Assembly: GCA_028673005.1 (NCBI GenBank)
Contig: CM054116.1
Location: forward strand, 131,293,547 to 131,357,546
Reading direction: 5' to 3'
Source of the DNA: Tanypteryx hageni
Taxonomy: Eukaryota > Arthropoda > Insecta > Odonata > Petaluridae
DNA: 64,000 nt
In this document: one piece after another, positions 23,180 to 33,877 of the stretch
Position numbering within the stretch: the stretch's first letter is position 1
How the letters are laid out: each line of letters opens with the position of its first letter
Translations under genes and position numbers: made by a program
Notes under the pieces: model-generated
What the model saw: the letters and a program-made list of their open reading frames with translations, nothing else
What the model was told of the DNA's origin: nothing
Databases searched by the model: none

Positions 23180-23773
23180 TAAAATTAAATGTGGGCTTGT
23201 TTGTGTGTTTGTGTTAACGCTGTAACTCCAAATCCAAGAGACCAAGAAAGCTGACACTTGGCATGCGTACTTAGGAGAACCTGAGGGAATGCACCTCAAG
23301 CTGTTGAAGAAGCAAATCGAAGAAGAACGAAGAAGGGAGGGAGACAGAGGTAGAGAGGGAGGGAGGGAGAGAAGGAGGGAGGGAGAGAGGGAGGGAACAG
23401 AGGGAGGAGAGAGGAAAGGAGAGTGGAAGGGTGGGAAAGAGGAAAGGAATGAGAGACGAGGGGAAGGAGAGACGAAGGGAAGGAGAGAAAAAGGGAGGGA
23501 GAGAGGGAGGGAGGGAGAAAGAGAGGGAGAGAAGGAGGGAGGAAGGGATGCAGACAGGGAGGGGAAAAGAGGGGGGAGGGAGGGAGAGGGGAAGGGAGGG
23601 AGAGAGGAAGGAAGGGAGAGAGACAGAAGGAGGGAGAGAGGGATGGCGAGATCATTTGACTCTCTAACTACTGTATCAGCAAATCAAGAGATCGAAAATT
23701 GTGTGTATAAAGAAATTTATGATACTGAGCAATAAAGTACTTGCGCGCATATGCTCTGCGCGGGTAAAGCTAG
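23180..23773 (+). mobile_element. Second Helitron-like family, with internal purine satellite
   Basis: The 3' end is well defined: a 6-bp stem CGCGCA-(7 nt)-TGCGCG at 23744-23762, seven bases, then CTAG at 23770-23773 followed by T. This is the Helitron-type terminus. The 5' limit is a guess (start of 'tgtgggcttgttt'). The middle, 23319-23645, is about 330 bp of GGGA/GAGA-type purine repeat; the 148-codon Arg/Glu/Gly frame and its Ser/Pro/Leu antisense shadow are only this repeat. It is unrelated to H1-H6 apart from the terminus type. Confidence 0.55.
23319..23645 (+). repeat. Polypurine (GGGA)n/(GAGA)n tract
   Basis: Over 300 bp with almost no pyrimidines on the plus strand; such mirror-symmetric purine tracts can form triplex DNA. 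Lies inside the Helitron-like element that ends at 23773. Confidence 0.9.
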
Positions 23774-25249
23774 TTATAATAATTTACGTTAAAATTTTTT
23801 AAATTCCCGCTCTAACGTAAATCCAGCAGTTTTACTGTCTTCTTAGTAATCAATCGCTCATCAGCTGCACCCACATCAATCCTGAGACAAAAGCAAATGT
23901 TGATTCAAGTCTTCATGTGAAAATAATGTACTAATTGACCATTATGGTGCAAAATTAAAGTCGTTCGATAACATTTCGTGTAAATTTCCCCTCCTAAAAC
24001 TCATAAAAACCAATCAAGTGGTTAATTGGATGAATGCCGTGAACGGGTGGGCGTGTTGAAAGACATAATATCTCTCTAATTGCGTCCACCTCAAGCAATA
24101 AACACACAACGGGAACATAATAAATGCTTCAAAATATAATAGGAGGCAACAAAAATTATAATTTGGAGGAAAAAACATAAATGAATTGCAAATCCCTAGT
24201 CCAACATTGCATTTTGTTTAACAGATTTTGATTTGATTTTTGCCTCCAACTTCAAGTATTATGGTTTTTGATAAAATTTTTCAAAATATTTTTTGTTGCA
24301 TCTAAGTTGAATCTTAATATCTCTAGACCAACACGCAATGATTCAGAAGTAATAGGTATAAATCATTAAAATAACGTATTGCTTTTATTGTAAAGAAACG
24401 GCAAAACAAATACGGTAACATAATTGCTGGATTTTCGTGACAACATTTTTACCTACTAATCATCCTTCCGCCAGCCATTTGGCCATTTACATTTACTTTG
24501 AGGCATTAAAGTAAACTAATAACCAATTAAACTCATTTATTATTCTTTGCTTTAAAAAAATTGATTTGTTAATTCAATTTCCATAATTTTTATTTGATTA
24601 GAGCACTTACATCGACTCAATGGAATGGTATCCGTGTAATAAACAACAATTAAATGTAAAATACGCTGCAACAACAATGGGGTAAGTGGGCATGGCCATT
24701 GCTTAGAGGCTAGAAAAACAGGAATATTTGGGATTAAAAGAAAACTAATGTTTAGGCTGATTGAAAAGGGATTTAAATCGAATCAACAAAAAAAGCAAAC
24801 GTTTCCCTTTTTCCACACTGATGTTTAAGTGGAGATTCTATCTCAATTATTTTTCAAGTGCGAATTTAAAATGCCGCACCCTCGCTCCCCTGTGAATAAA
24901 ATGGTGAAAAGGAATCGAACCGGGCCGTAATACGAGGTATTTCGAGGTTATTTCTGAAAATTTTCGACTCCGGGAAAGCTAGGAAAAAAGGGTTGGAGCC
25001 GAACATTAGGGAATCCTAATATATAAATATCAATGGTTAAATTATTTCGAGAGGCATTGAGAGATATGGATATACCTGATGAAGTCGAACCACGCGTATG
25101 CTATGTACCAAAAATCAAAATGTATTATTGAATTTTGAGCAAAACAAGTATTTGCAGTTGAACTAAATAACTCCCACATAAGTAAAATTGGTTACTACAT
25201 AATTTGTTAATATAAAGGACCAGATACATATATCTCTCTGCGCTTATAG
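23774..25249. other. AT-rich spacer, no gene
   Basis: Many TAATTA/CAATTAA-type words and one AACAATGG word cluster at about 24440-24690; whether these are regulatory is unknown. No coding frame. Confidence 0.45.
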
Positions 25250-25352
25250 TCACGGTAAATGCATCACCGACGGCATAAGATACAGGGGCATATTCGATCC
25301 ATCACGGTATATGCACTAACAGCGGCATAAGATACAGGGGTGTATTCTATCA
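25250..25352 (+). repeat. 52-bp unit, duplicated in tandem
   Basis: 'tcacggta.atgca' to 'cggcataagatacagggg.tattc' occurs at 25250-25301 and again at 25302-25352, with several substitutions. Confidence 0.8.
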
Positions 25353-25675
25353 CAGAGTGGCAGGGAAAAGAACGGAGTGGGAGAATGGGAAGAGCTCTGA
25401 TTTAATTCTTTATTCATGCCTCCCCGTCATTTTTTACGGTCAGATAACTATTTACGAATACGTAAACTAGGGGATTCGCGGGATCTTCGGCCTCGCTCAG
25501 ACCACATAGGCCAGGTGGGGGGGAATCACATGTTCAATATTATTATCGTCTTCATAGTTCTCCTGCACTTCATACAGTGTGGATGTAAAATTTGAATAGA
25601 ATTGAAAGCGCTCTCTCAGCAGTAAAAGATGTACGAAAGAAATGTAAATCTAAGAAACGCACCAAATATGGAACT
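25353..25675. other. No recognisable feature
   Basis: Mixed sequence between repeats. Confidence 0.45.
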
Positions 25676-26110
25676 AATGGCAAATGAACCTGAGCCTTGT
25701 CTCCTCGTTGAGACAGCAGTTCTAGTAGAACAGACAAATAAATAGACAAAGTACCCAGGGACTCAACAGAAGAGACCGCGAGAATGCAAATTGCGCGCCT
25801 CTGGGAGACTCCCTGTACATATTGGAGAAATGTGTATTTGACGTATTCTTCATCGTTTGATGTTTTCCGTATTTACGCTAAATTTCGTTTTGTTGGATCA
25901 GATTTAGAAATTAGCGCAATGCGCTAACGCAAATTGCAGAGCAACTATAAGGATGGTGTTCTAGAAAAATATAGGCAGTCGAATCTAAGGTATTTGTACA
26001 TGTACACGAAGTTTGGTAAAAATAAGACAAGCGAGACACCAGTTATCCTAGAACAGACAGACAAACAGACAGACAAAATGCACAGGGACTCGATGGCTTT
26101 TTTATAAACG
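25676..26110 (+). repeat. Two degenerate copies of a short retroelement-like 3' end
   Basis: 'gttctagtagaacagacaaataaatagacaaagtacccagggactc' near 25718-25765 is echoed by 'tatcctagaacagacagac.aacagacagacaaaatgcacagggactcga' near 26044-26092. Each has an ACAG-rich run followed by the same 'cagggactc'. The orientation and class are unclear. Confidence 0.5.
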
Positions 26111-26437
26111 GAACGCGCATATATTATTTAATCGGACTCTTTACGGCAACGGGATTTTCCTAGGTCATTTTTTTGGATCCAAGCCGTAAGGCACGCTCAA
26201 TAATATTAATATAATTTTTTAATTTTTTTATATTAAATTCCGAACAACCGCAAAGGATAAGCCGACCGGGACTTCCCCTTGCGGGAGACCGAAAGGCCTC
26301 TCCACTCCATCGAGAGCTCCGCGGCAATGCGTACGCAGAGGGAAAAGGAGTCGATTTGGATGTTGTTTCTCAGAAATAGGAGTGAGTGGTATTGAAGGCA
26401 GTCGGTTGAGGGCACATATCAGTATTGAAGGGAGCAG
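26111..26437. other. No recognisable feature
   Basis: AT-rich then GC-richer; no credible frame. Confidence 0.45.
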
Positions 26438-26835
26438 GGGAAAAGGGGCCACGGGGGAGAAGGAAAGAGGGGGGAAGGGGAGGGGAAAAGGGGAGAGGAA
26501 GGGGAGAAGGGAATGGGAGAGGGGAAAGGGGAGACGTTCGAGAAAGGGCCTCGGGACTTAGGGACGATAGGAAATGTGGGCTGATAGAAAGGTAACGGAG
26601 GGGGCGGCGGAGTCCCTGGGGGTTGGGTGGGCCCAGGCAGCCTGCTGTAGGTGTTCCATCTCGGAGCGAGGTTTAGAGAGCAAGGGCAGATGGTGGGAGT
26701 GAGAAGCAAAATGGGGTCGCTCCGGTAGACCACCGGTGGGGGTGGAGGGAGCACGGGGGTCGAATGGGGTGGGAGAGGGGGTAAGGGTTGAATTCGCGGA
26801 GGGAAAAGGAATAACACGAAAGAAGGAAAAGGGGC
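26438..26835 (+). repeat. G/A-rich low-complexity tract
   Basis: GGGGAA/GGGAGA repeats, densest at 26450-26535. Long proline-rich frames on the minus strand are its shadow. Confidence 0.65.
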
Positions 26836-27989
26836 GAATAGAGGGCGCTACCTTCGAACGTGACCGAATAGGTTTAGGATCCAAAAACTTTGACGAAAAT
26901 CTCGTTTCTTGGCACTTTTTTCTGGAATTTGTAGCAAGACACACACACACTCACGCGCGCACCTGCGTGCGTCTCCACTCGGGACCCGTCCCAATCCTCC
27001 GCGCGGCGCCTACATATATATATTTTTTATCTCTTCGGATACGCGGAGGGATAAATAGAGAGGGAACTTCGGGAAAGAAAATCCGTAAACTTCAATATAT
27101 ACTTAATCCGGGAGTTTATGCCATCTGACTAAAAAAGTGAATTTATCCCCGCGGCGTATCTTCGAATGGAAAACTTTCGCTTTCCATTTCGTCGCAGCGT
27201 CTAAGGACGCAGTCGTAAATTCCTTTCATAAATATTTTTTCCTCACGCTCGGAGACTCCACTACGCCTAGATAAGTGAAATTGTTCGATTCGGCATTGCT
27301 TCGATAATTTTTCCTTGCCTTTCAGGGCATTTCCTTTCCTCTTTCCGATTCCAATGCATTGTAATAATGGACAACTTAAATTCCGAATAGATAGATATTT
27401 CACGCATACGTTGAAAATATCGTTTCGTTTGCAAGTTTTATAGTACAGTTTAAGCAAATTACTATATTGATAATATTTTTGTTTAATTTCATTCGATATT
27501 GACGCGTGGCCGGTGCATTGATTACTTAATATTAAACAAACCACAGAAAATCCGATAGGCTGTACCAACAGAAATAGTGAACAAAATAAAAAAAAATCAT
27601 GTGTACCGGTAGTCTAAAATCATGTAGCTTTGTGTTTTTGGTTATGAAAATGGTGTGAGCTATATAATTATTTTAAGAGGGGCAATAGAATTTGTTCAAC
27701 TAATAACAGTCTTTGTAAAAAATTTTTGTCATAGGAATTATCGCATTGGGTCACTTCACGCAAGGGTCTCTAGATGTTTGCAGGGAGTACTGCAAAGGGC
27801 CTCTAGTATATTGCTTTACTATAATATACCTTTCCAAATCTTTTATTGTAACAACAACTATAAATAAAACTACTATTGCTGTTCATAGAAACGGGTATAA
27901 AAAAGTACGTTTTATTTATTTCCGGCACATACGTACAGGAAGAATTTCCATTAATACGAACGATTGTCTACATTACTATTCGTAAGAAC
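26836..27989. other. No assignable gene
   Basis: Includes a (CA)n/GC alternating run at about 26938-26975. A 141-codon minus-strand frame (27143-27568) has ordinary amino-acid composition but no motif, and its length is near what chance allows in a window this size. Confidence 0.4.
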
Positions 27990-28573
27990 GTCTATATCAC
28001 GCATGTATTTTATGTATTTTAGAATGAGTTACGGAGCTGAAATTTTTGTTAGAGGTAGGATTTGTAAAAATGCGAAATAGGGATTATAGAAATTTTGATA
28101 TTTTAATTTTTGTTGCCGTGATAAATTCTTAAAGTTTAAACAAATAGAAAACATTTTAGGTACTACGACATGAGCTAGGAGGCTGAAAATTTCAGGTTAA
28201 TTACAGAGTAGTGCATTTTCACAAATTAACATTTAAATCTCTCCATAAATATATTGCGGCATCCGCTAAAGATGTTAAAATTTAAACAATTAGAAAAATA
28301 CTAGTTCACTTCTAAAAGTGTTACAACTTTGAAATTTGGCAGAAATGTATAGCATTAGTACCCCATAATGGAGAAAGTATAAAATTCTCAAAATTGCAAA
28401 GTGTGGGGATTGTTTTAATCTATTATTTTTACATAAGGGAAAACGAAAATCGCTGCGGAGGTGAATTCTTTAGAATTAGAAAAATATTTGTAATGATGAA
28501 ATATCTGTCTGAAAAATGAATGTTTTTTCAAGGTCAAATAATATGCTTGCAGAATGCAAGCACCAACTACTAG
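27990..28573 (+). mobile_element. Helitron-like element, copy H3 (5'-truncated)
   Basis: Same family as H1/H2 but plus orientation. The 3' hairpin GCTTGCAGAATGCAAGC is at 28545-28561, then eight bases, CTAG at 28570-28573, then T. Internal blocks 'ttgccgtgataaattcttaaa' and 'accccataatggagaaagtata' match copy H5 at 29390-30081. It begins mid-unit, at 'gttacggagctgaaa', after a 'gtaagaacgtctatat' word that is also seen beside H1 and H2. Confidence 0.75.
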
Positions 28574-29155
28574 TATAATATATAATATGTAATATATAAT
28601 ATGTAATATATAATATGTAATATATAATATATAATATATAATATATAATATATAATATATAATATATAATATATAATATATAATATATAATATAATATAT
28701 ATAATATATAATATATAATATATAATATATAATATATAATATATAATATATAATATATAATATATAATATATAATATATAATATATAATATATAATATAT
28801 AATATATAATATATAATATACAATATACAATATACAATATATAATATACAATATATAATATACAATATATAATATATAATATACAATATATAATATACAA
28901 TATACAATATATAATATACAATATACAATATATAATATACAATATACAATATATAATATATAATATATAATATATAATATATAATATATAATATATAATA
29001 TATAATATATAATATATAATATATAATATATAATATATAATATATAATATATAATATATAATATATAATATATAATATATAATATATAATATATAATATA
29101 TAATATATAATATATAATATATAATATACAATATACAATATATAATATATAATAT
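28574..29155 (+). repeat. 7-bp AT satellite (ATATAAT)n
   Basis: About 580 bp, roughly 83 units of ATATAAT starting at the base after the Helitron CTAG. Variant units are grouped: ATGTAAT alternates with ATATAAT over 28586-28625 (a 14-bp higher-order unit), and ATACAAT variants cluster at 28818-28950 and near 29125-29140. Because 7 is not a multiple of 3 and the unit holds no stop in that register, all three minus frames stay open, giving a 257-codon Tyr/Ile/Leu repeat frame. That is an artefact and not a gene. Confidence 0.95.
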
Positions 29156-29385
29156 ACGTTCTACTAGTGTATATATATATGAGGACACTAATATTTAGGC
29201 ACTTCAATAAGAGCTGGAGATTCGAAGTTTTTTACATAAGTAGGATTATGTACAAAACCGAATATAAAAAACGAAAATCATGAAAAAGTTCAACGATTCG
29301 TCCGATAAATATTCTCAATTGTTTAAGCAAACTTTCAAGGTTTACATATTTTCGTATATTTTAAGAATATATAATGATATATAGA
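29156..29385 (+). mobile_element. Helitron-like element, partial copy H4
   Basis: After the satellite comes another CTAG (29163-29166), a short (TA)n, then the family's 5' block 'cactaatatttaggcacttc' and 'agctggagattcgaa'. The unit breaks off near 29365, where the next unit restarts with the same block. Confidence 0.7.
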
Positions 29386-30081
29386 AGGAAACTAATGTTT
29401 AGGCACTTGCAGATGAGCTGGAGATTCGAATTTTTTTCTTAATTAGGATTTTATGCAAAACCAGATATGAAAATAATAAATCTTGAAAAAGTGCAGCAAT
29501 GCGGTCGATAAAAATTCGCAATTGTTTAAACAAATTTTCAAGGTTTATGTATTTTCGAATGTGGTACGGAGCTGAAATTTTTCTTAAAGGAAGTTGTTGT
29601 AAAATTGCGAAATAGGGATTATAGAAATTTTGATATTTTAATTTTTGTTGCCGTGATAAATTCTTAAATTTTAAACCAATAGATAACTGGTTAGGTACTA
29701 CGAGATGAGCTAGGAAGCTGAAATTTTCAAGTTATTTACAGAGTAGTGCATTTGCACAAATAAACATTTGAATCTCTCCATAAATATATTGCAGCGGCCG
29801 TTAAATATGTTTAAATCTTTAACAATTAGAAAAATATTATTTCACTTCTAGAAGTGTACCATTAGTACCCCATAATGGAGAAAGTATATAATTCATAAAA
29901 TTGCATAGCTTGGGGATTCTTTTAATCTATTATTTTTACATAAAGGAAAAACGAAAATCGCTGCGGAGGTGAAAGATTTAGAATTAAAAAAATATTTGTA
30001 ATGATGAAATATTTGCCTGAAAAATGAATGTTTTTTCAAGGTGAGATGATATGCTTGCAGAATGCAGCCACCTTCTACTAG
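29386..30081 (+). mobile_element. Helitron-like element, copy H5
   Basis: The most complete plus-strand unit: 'aaactaatgtttaggcacttg' at its start; 'gcagcggccgttaaa' in the middle; a 3' hairpin region at 30053-30070 weakened by mutation; CTAG at 30078-30081 followed by T. About 695 bp, no coding capacity. Confidence 0.8.
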
Positions 30082-30771
30082 TATATAATGATAACATATA
30101 GGAGGATACTAATGTTTAGGTACTTCCAGAAAAGTGGCAGACTTGAAATTTTTGTCGGTAGGATTAGGTGCCAAACCAACTAGAAATAACGAATATCTTG
30201 AAAAACTTTAACAATGCAGCCGCAAAAAATTCTACATTGGTTACACAAGTTTTAATGGTTTATGTATTTTCGTATATGCTACGGAATTAAAAAAATTTTG
30301 TAGGTAGATTGTAAAAAAAAAACGAAATGAAGATTATTGAAATTTTGATATTTTAATTTTTTTGGCAGTTGACAATTCTTAAATTTCAAACAAATAGGTA
30401 AATTTTTAGATACTACGGGGCAGGATAGGGAGCTGATATTTTTATTTCGAGATTAATCTATACAAACGAATAATCATTTCAGTATATCGATGAAATACTT
30501 ATTGTGTCCGTTACAAATTATTTAAATTTAAACAATTAGATAAATTTTATTTCACATATAAATATGCTACAAATTTAACATTTTGCAGAAATTGGTGGCA
30601 TTATTAACCCAATGTGGAAAAAGTATAATATTCCTAAAATTGCAAAAATTAGTGATTGTTTTACTACATTATTGTTAAATAAGGAATAACAAAAATCGAT
30701 GCAGAGGAGAAACATTAATGTTTTTTCAAGGTTAGATGAAATGCTTTCAGTATGCAAGTACCTTCTATCTG
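30082..30771 (+). mobile_element. Helitron-like element, copy H6
   Basis: Starts after a short AT microsatellite with 'ggaggatactaatgtttagg' and runs to a decayed terminus (CTATCTG near 30765-30771). More diverged than H5, so probably an older unit. Confidence 0.7.
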
Positions 30772-30773
30772 TA

Positions 30774-30810
<37 letters not shown>
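30772..30810. repeat. (TA)n microsatellite at a Helitron unit junction
   Basis: Uninterrupted TA run between copies H6 and H7, in the same relative place as the 7-bp satellite between H3 and H4. Confidence 0.9.
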
Positions 30811-30813
<3 letters not shown>

Positions 30814-31439
30814 ATATACTAATGTTTAGATCCTTTAAGAAGAGCTGGAGATTCGAATTTTTTACGACGGTAGGATTATGTGCACAACCGACTATAAAAA
30901 ACGAAAATCTTCAAAAAGTTTTAAAATGCGACCGCTAAAAATTTGCAAATGTTTTAACAAATTTTCAAGGTTTATGTATTTCCGAATGGGCTACGTATAT
31001 GGATGTTTTTTCACAGGTAGAATTTGTAAAAAACTGAAATAAGGATTATAGAAATTTTAATTTTTAATTTTTTTGGCTGTTAAGTTAAGCTGAAATTTTA
31101 AAGTTATTTTGAGGTTAGCACAGTTTCACAAATAAATGTATTTCCTTAAAGTTGTTATTGCGGCCGTTATAATTTTTTAACTATTTAAACAATTCTATAT
31201 GAGCTACAACGTAAAAATTTGGCAGAAAAGTTTGGAATTAGTGCATCACAATGAAAAAATAATAATATAGATAAAATTAAAAATTTTAGGTAATGTTTTA
31301 ATCAAATATTTTTCCATAAGGAATGAACAAAAATTGGTGCAGAGGTGAAATCTTTTGCAATAAAATAATATCTCTCTGAAAAATTAATGTTTATCAGGGT
31401 GAGATTATATGCTTGCAGAATACAAGCACCAACTACTGG
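30811..31439 (+). mobile_element. Helitron-like element, copy H7
   Basis: Begins 'ggaatatactaatgtttaga' and ends with a 3' hairpin (GCTTGCAGAATACAAGC, 31410-31426) and CTGG at 31436-31439 followed by T. Last unit of the plus-strand tandem series. Confidence 0.75.
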
Positions 31440-31783
31440 TTCATTAGAATAGAGATAGATTGAATTGAAAAATCTAACTCTGACTTCACAGCATAGCGAC
31501 GTCTCCATTCGTTCAAAAATAAGTTTTAAACACTAAAAGTCTACTTTTGTTGAAGAGAAAATCTGACCTAAGTTAATACGAGTTCCTTTTTTATTTAAGA
31601 AATGGCAAACAGATGTTTTAAAAAGTTTTACTGACTTTAACATTTAAAATAAAATTATGAACTACAATATATTTTATATGTGAGCAAATTAAAACTGTTA
31701 TACATGCGAATCATGTAACAGGCTCTCTAGCTGTAATCAATTCTCACAGATTTGAATATTTTTTCGGAATACCTACTCCTTTA
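31440..31783. other. No recognisable feature
   Basis: AT-rich spacer between the Helitron series and the SINE cluster. Confidence 0.45.
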
Positions 31784-31930
31784 AATTGATGGAATAAAGT
31801 GATCCGAAGATCCTATGCAGACAAGCATAAGCTGTAAAGTTGGGAATAATTTTGAAACGAGAAAAAAGTCAGCTATGACCGGGAATCGAACCCGGGTCTT
31901 ACACTTGCCGGGCGGATATTCTACCACCGA
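31784..31930 (-). repeat. tRNA-Gly-derived SINE, copy S1
   Basis: On the minus strand the head reads 'ggtggtagaatatccgcc', anticodon-stem region, then a clear B box GGTTCGATTCC within 31882-31897. A ~90-bp body follows (gacttttttctcgtttcaaaatt... to ...actttattccatcaattt). The head resembles tRNA-Gly. It forms one arm of a palindrome with copy S2. Confidence 0.8.
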
Positions 31931-31931
31931 A

Positions 31932-32061
31932 CGGCAAGTGGAAGACCCGGGTTCGATTCCCGGTCATAGCAGACTTTTTTCTCGTTTCAAAATTATTTCC
32001 AACTTTACAGCTAATGCCTGTCTGCATAGGATCTTTGGAACACTTTATTCCATCAATTTCT
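31932..32061 (+). repeat. tRNA-Gly-derived SINE, copy S2 (head to head with S1)
   Basis: Reverse complement of 31784-31910 with few differences. It starts in the anticodon-loop region (cggcaagtg), so the first half of the tRNA part is missing. The two arms are separated by only 21 bp, which belongs to the head of S1. Confidence 0.8.
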
Positions 32062-32205
32062 TGCTTGGCAATTACACCATTTGAGAGGGAGGAGTTTTCT
32101 TTGATGTATCTCTTCGAGGACATCCGTTGGGGCAGTTTGATACTAGCTTGGCTTGTTCCGTCCCAACCAAGAAAACAGCCGCGTTCAGAAACGAAAAAAT
32201 TGATC

Positions 32206-32309
32206 TGCTACGATAGTTCAGTGGTAGAATATTCGCCCGGCAAGTGGAAATCCAGGGTTCGATTCCCGGTCATAGCAGACTTTTTTCTCGTTTCAAAATT
32301 ATTCCCAAC
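32206..32309 (+). repeat. tRNA-Gly-derived SINE, copy S3, with full tRNA-like head
   Basis: 32206-32277 folds as a cloverleaf of 72 nt. The acceptor stem pairs TGCTA..G with C.TAGCA, the D arm is GTTC/GAAT and the T arm carries GGTTCGATTCC. The 5-bp anticodon stem is TTCGC/GTGGA, with loop CCGGCAA. Position 33 is C instead of the invariant U and the nominal anticodon is GGC in a Gly-type backbone. It is therefore a tRNA-derived SINE head, not a working tRNA gene. The body continues 'gacttttttctcgtttcaaaattattcccaac'. Confidence 0.8.
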
Positions 32310-32325
32310 CTACTACTTTGTTAGT

Positions 32326-32550
32326 CCTAAGAAATATTATTCAGTGAACTGATTTTGTTTTGGCAATTTATTAGTGGTAGTTCTAATCGATTTAATATTT
32401 TTTCTGAATAATCCTTTTTAAGTCTACGAAATATTATTCAGTGAACTGATTTTGTTTTAGCAACTTATTATTGGCAGTTCTAATCGATTTGAACATTTTT
32501 TCGAATAATCCTTTTTAAGTCCTACGAAATATTATTCAGTGAACTGTGGA
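32326..32550 (+). repeat. ~98-bp tandem repeat, three copies
   Basis: 'gaaatattattcagtgaactg' starts at about 32331, 32428 and 32527, with 'agttctaatcgattt.aa.attttttc.gaataatcctttttaagtc' between. A further degenerate echo (cctacgaaatatgtcagtg) lies near 32716. It directly follows SINE copy S3. Confidence 0.85.
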
Positions 32551-33689
32551 GGTACTTATTAAAATACTATGTTATTAAATATTATCGTATCAATGATACT
32601 TGATGCAATAATTGTATTTAGATATAATGTTTCATGTTTGCCAGTCTTCGTTAGCTATTCATTTATATTTATATACAGAAATTTGAATATTTCTTCAGGA
32701 TACTTCTTCGTGTGTCCTACGAAATATGTCAGTGATCTAGGAATATCCAGTGAACTGTGAAGGCAATTATCAAAAGATTATTATAAGGGTTGAACTGCTC
32801 TATTCGAGTCTAAATGGGGTGGGATCTACCTTTGCCTCAAAATAGAAATAGCTATTTATATACTTCTTAGTGCATGCAAAACGTGATTTCATAAAATAAA
32901 TTTATTTTTTTTTTAATCTTTTTAGCTTAAGATTAAAGATATGCATCTTTCTCAGAAAATATCCCTAAAGTCCTTCAAATATTCATCAACTCAAATCTCT
33001 GTATCTGACTTCATTAACATAATTATTTATTTAACGTGCAAAATAATTGATTATCTTCATTTCTATTTATTGGCACCAATACTAATGTTGTCTTTCACCG
33101 TTATTCGTTGATTGGCACTTCTAAAGCAACATAAATGTATATATTTACTTGAGATAATCCAAAAAATAAAATAATTTATGTTGCGATTGATTCTGGACAT
33201 ACGTGTGGTTACACGATAATGTTTATCGTAAGTTTTTGTGTTTTTTATATTGTGTACCATTTAGATAGTTTTTTGTGAGATGGCCTTTAGAAATCCTCTG
33301 TAGCGGTAATTTTCATTCATCTCCTCCACTCATACGTTTTATCTTCGATTATGCAAAGATGATGGATCGTAAGGATATTAGACGTAGAAATTCATGCAAA
33401 CTTGCTTCAATTCAGAAACAAATATATCAAATTTTTACTTTAAAATTACGATTCCTTGTCGCCATATGTTAACAGTCAATCAGAATCCGGACAGAAACTC
33501 ACACTTGCTCCATAATAGAATAATTTCATTGGATTATATGGAAAATGAGAAATAGTTTTGAATATACAGCCGAAGTAAGTTTTTACTGAATTAAGTATGG
33601 ATATTCAAGTGCTGAATAAATAGTATATGTGCTTCAAACAAGTTCAATGAAAATACGAGTATTTTAAATAATATAACCTACGTCATTGA
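32551..33689. other. No recognisable feature
   Basis: AT-rich; short frames only. Confidence 0.5.
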
Positions 33690-33877
33690 AAATAACATTA
33701 CGTTAATGCATATATCATTATCTATACAAAAGTTATTTATAAAAATTCATTTGTATATTATTACTTGTTGTGATAATTATATTGTATTATTAAATGACTA
33801 GGGGTTAGGTGGAATCGGAGACTGACTTATTCTCAATCTCGCCCCAATAAAGACGTTATTCAATTCAATTCAATTCC
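33690..33877 (+). repeat. LINE 3' UTR fragment with AATAAA and (ATTCA)n tail
   Basis: 'gactaggggttaggtggaat' leads to 'ctcaatctcgccccaataaagacgtt' and then a short ATTCA repeat tail (33859-33877). A poly-A signal followed by a short tandem tail is typical of some non-LTR retrotransposon 3' ends. The coding part is absent (5' truncation) and the 5' limit is approximate. Confidence 0.6.

Noticed and set aside
23289..23735. 148-codon Arg/Glu/Gly frame and its Ser/Pro/Leu antisense
   Set aside because: Translation of the polypurine tract inside a Helitron-like element.
27143..27568. 141-codon minus-strand frame
   Set aside because: No motif, no splice or promoter context, and about one frame of this length is expected by chance in this window.
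28415..29207. 257- and 243-codon minus-strand frames rich in Tyr, Ile and Leu
   Set aside because: Direct translation of the 7-bp ATATAAT satellite, which lacks stops in three frames; no start context or unique sequence beyond short flanks.
32206..32277. Functional tRNA gene
   Set aside because: C at position 33, unmatched anticodon and attachment to a repeated SINE body; two more copies lie beside it.
31784..32309. CRISPR-like or phage-like repeat array
   Set aside because: Repeats are SINE copies with tRNA promoters in opposite orientations, without regular spacers; the window is eukaryotic.
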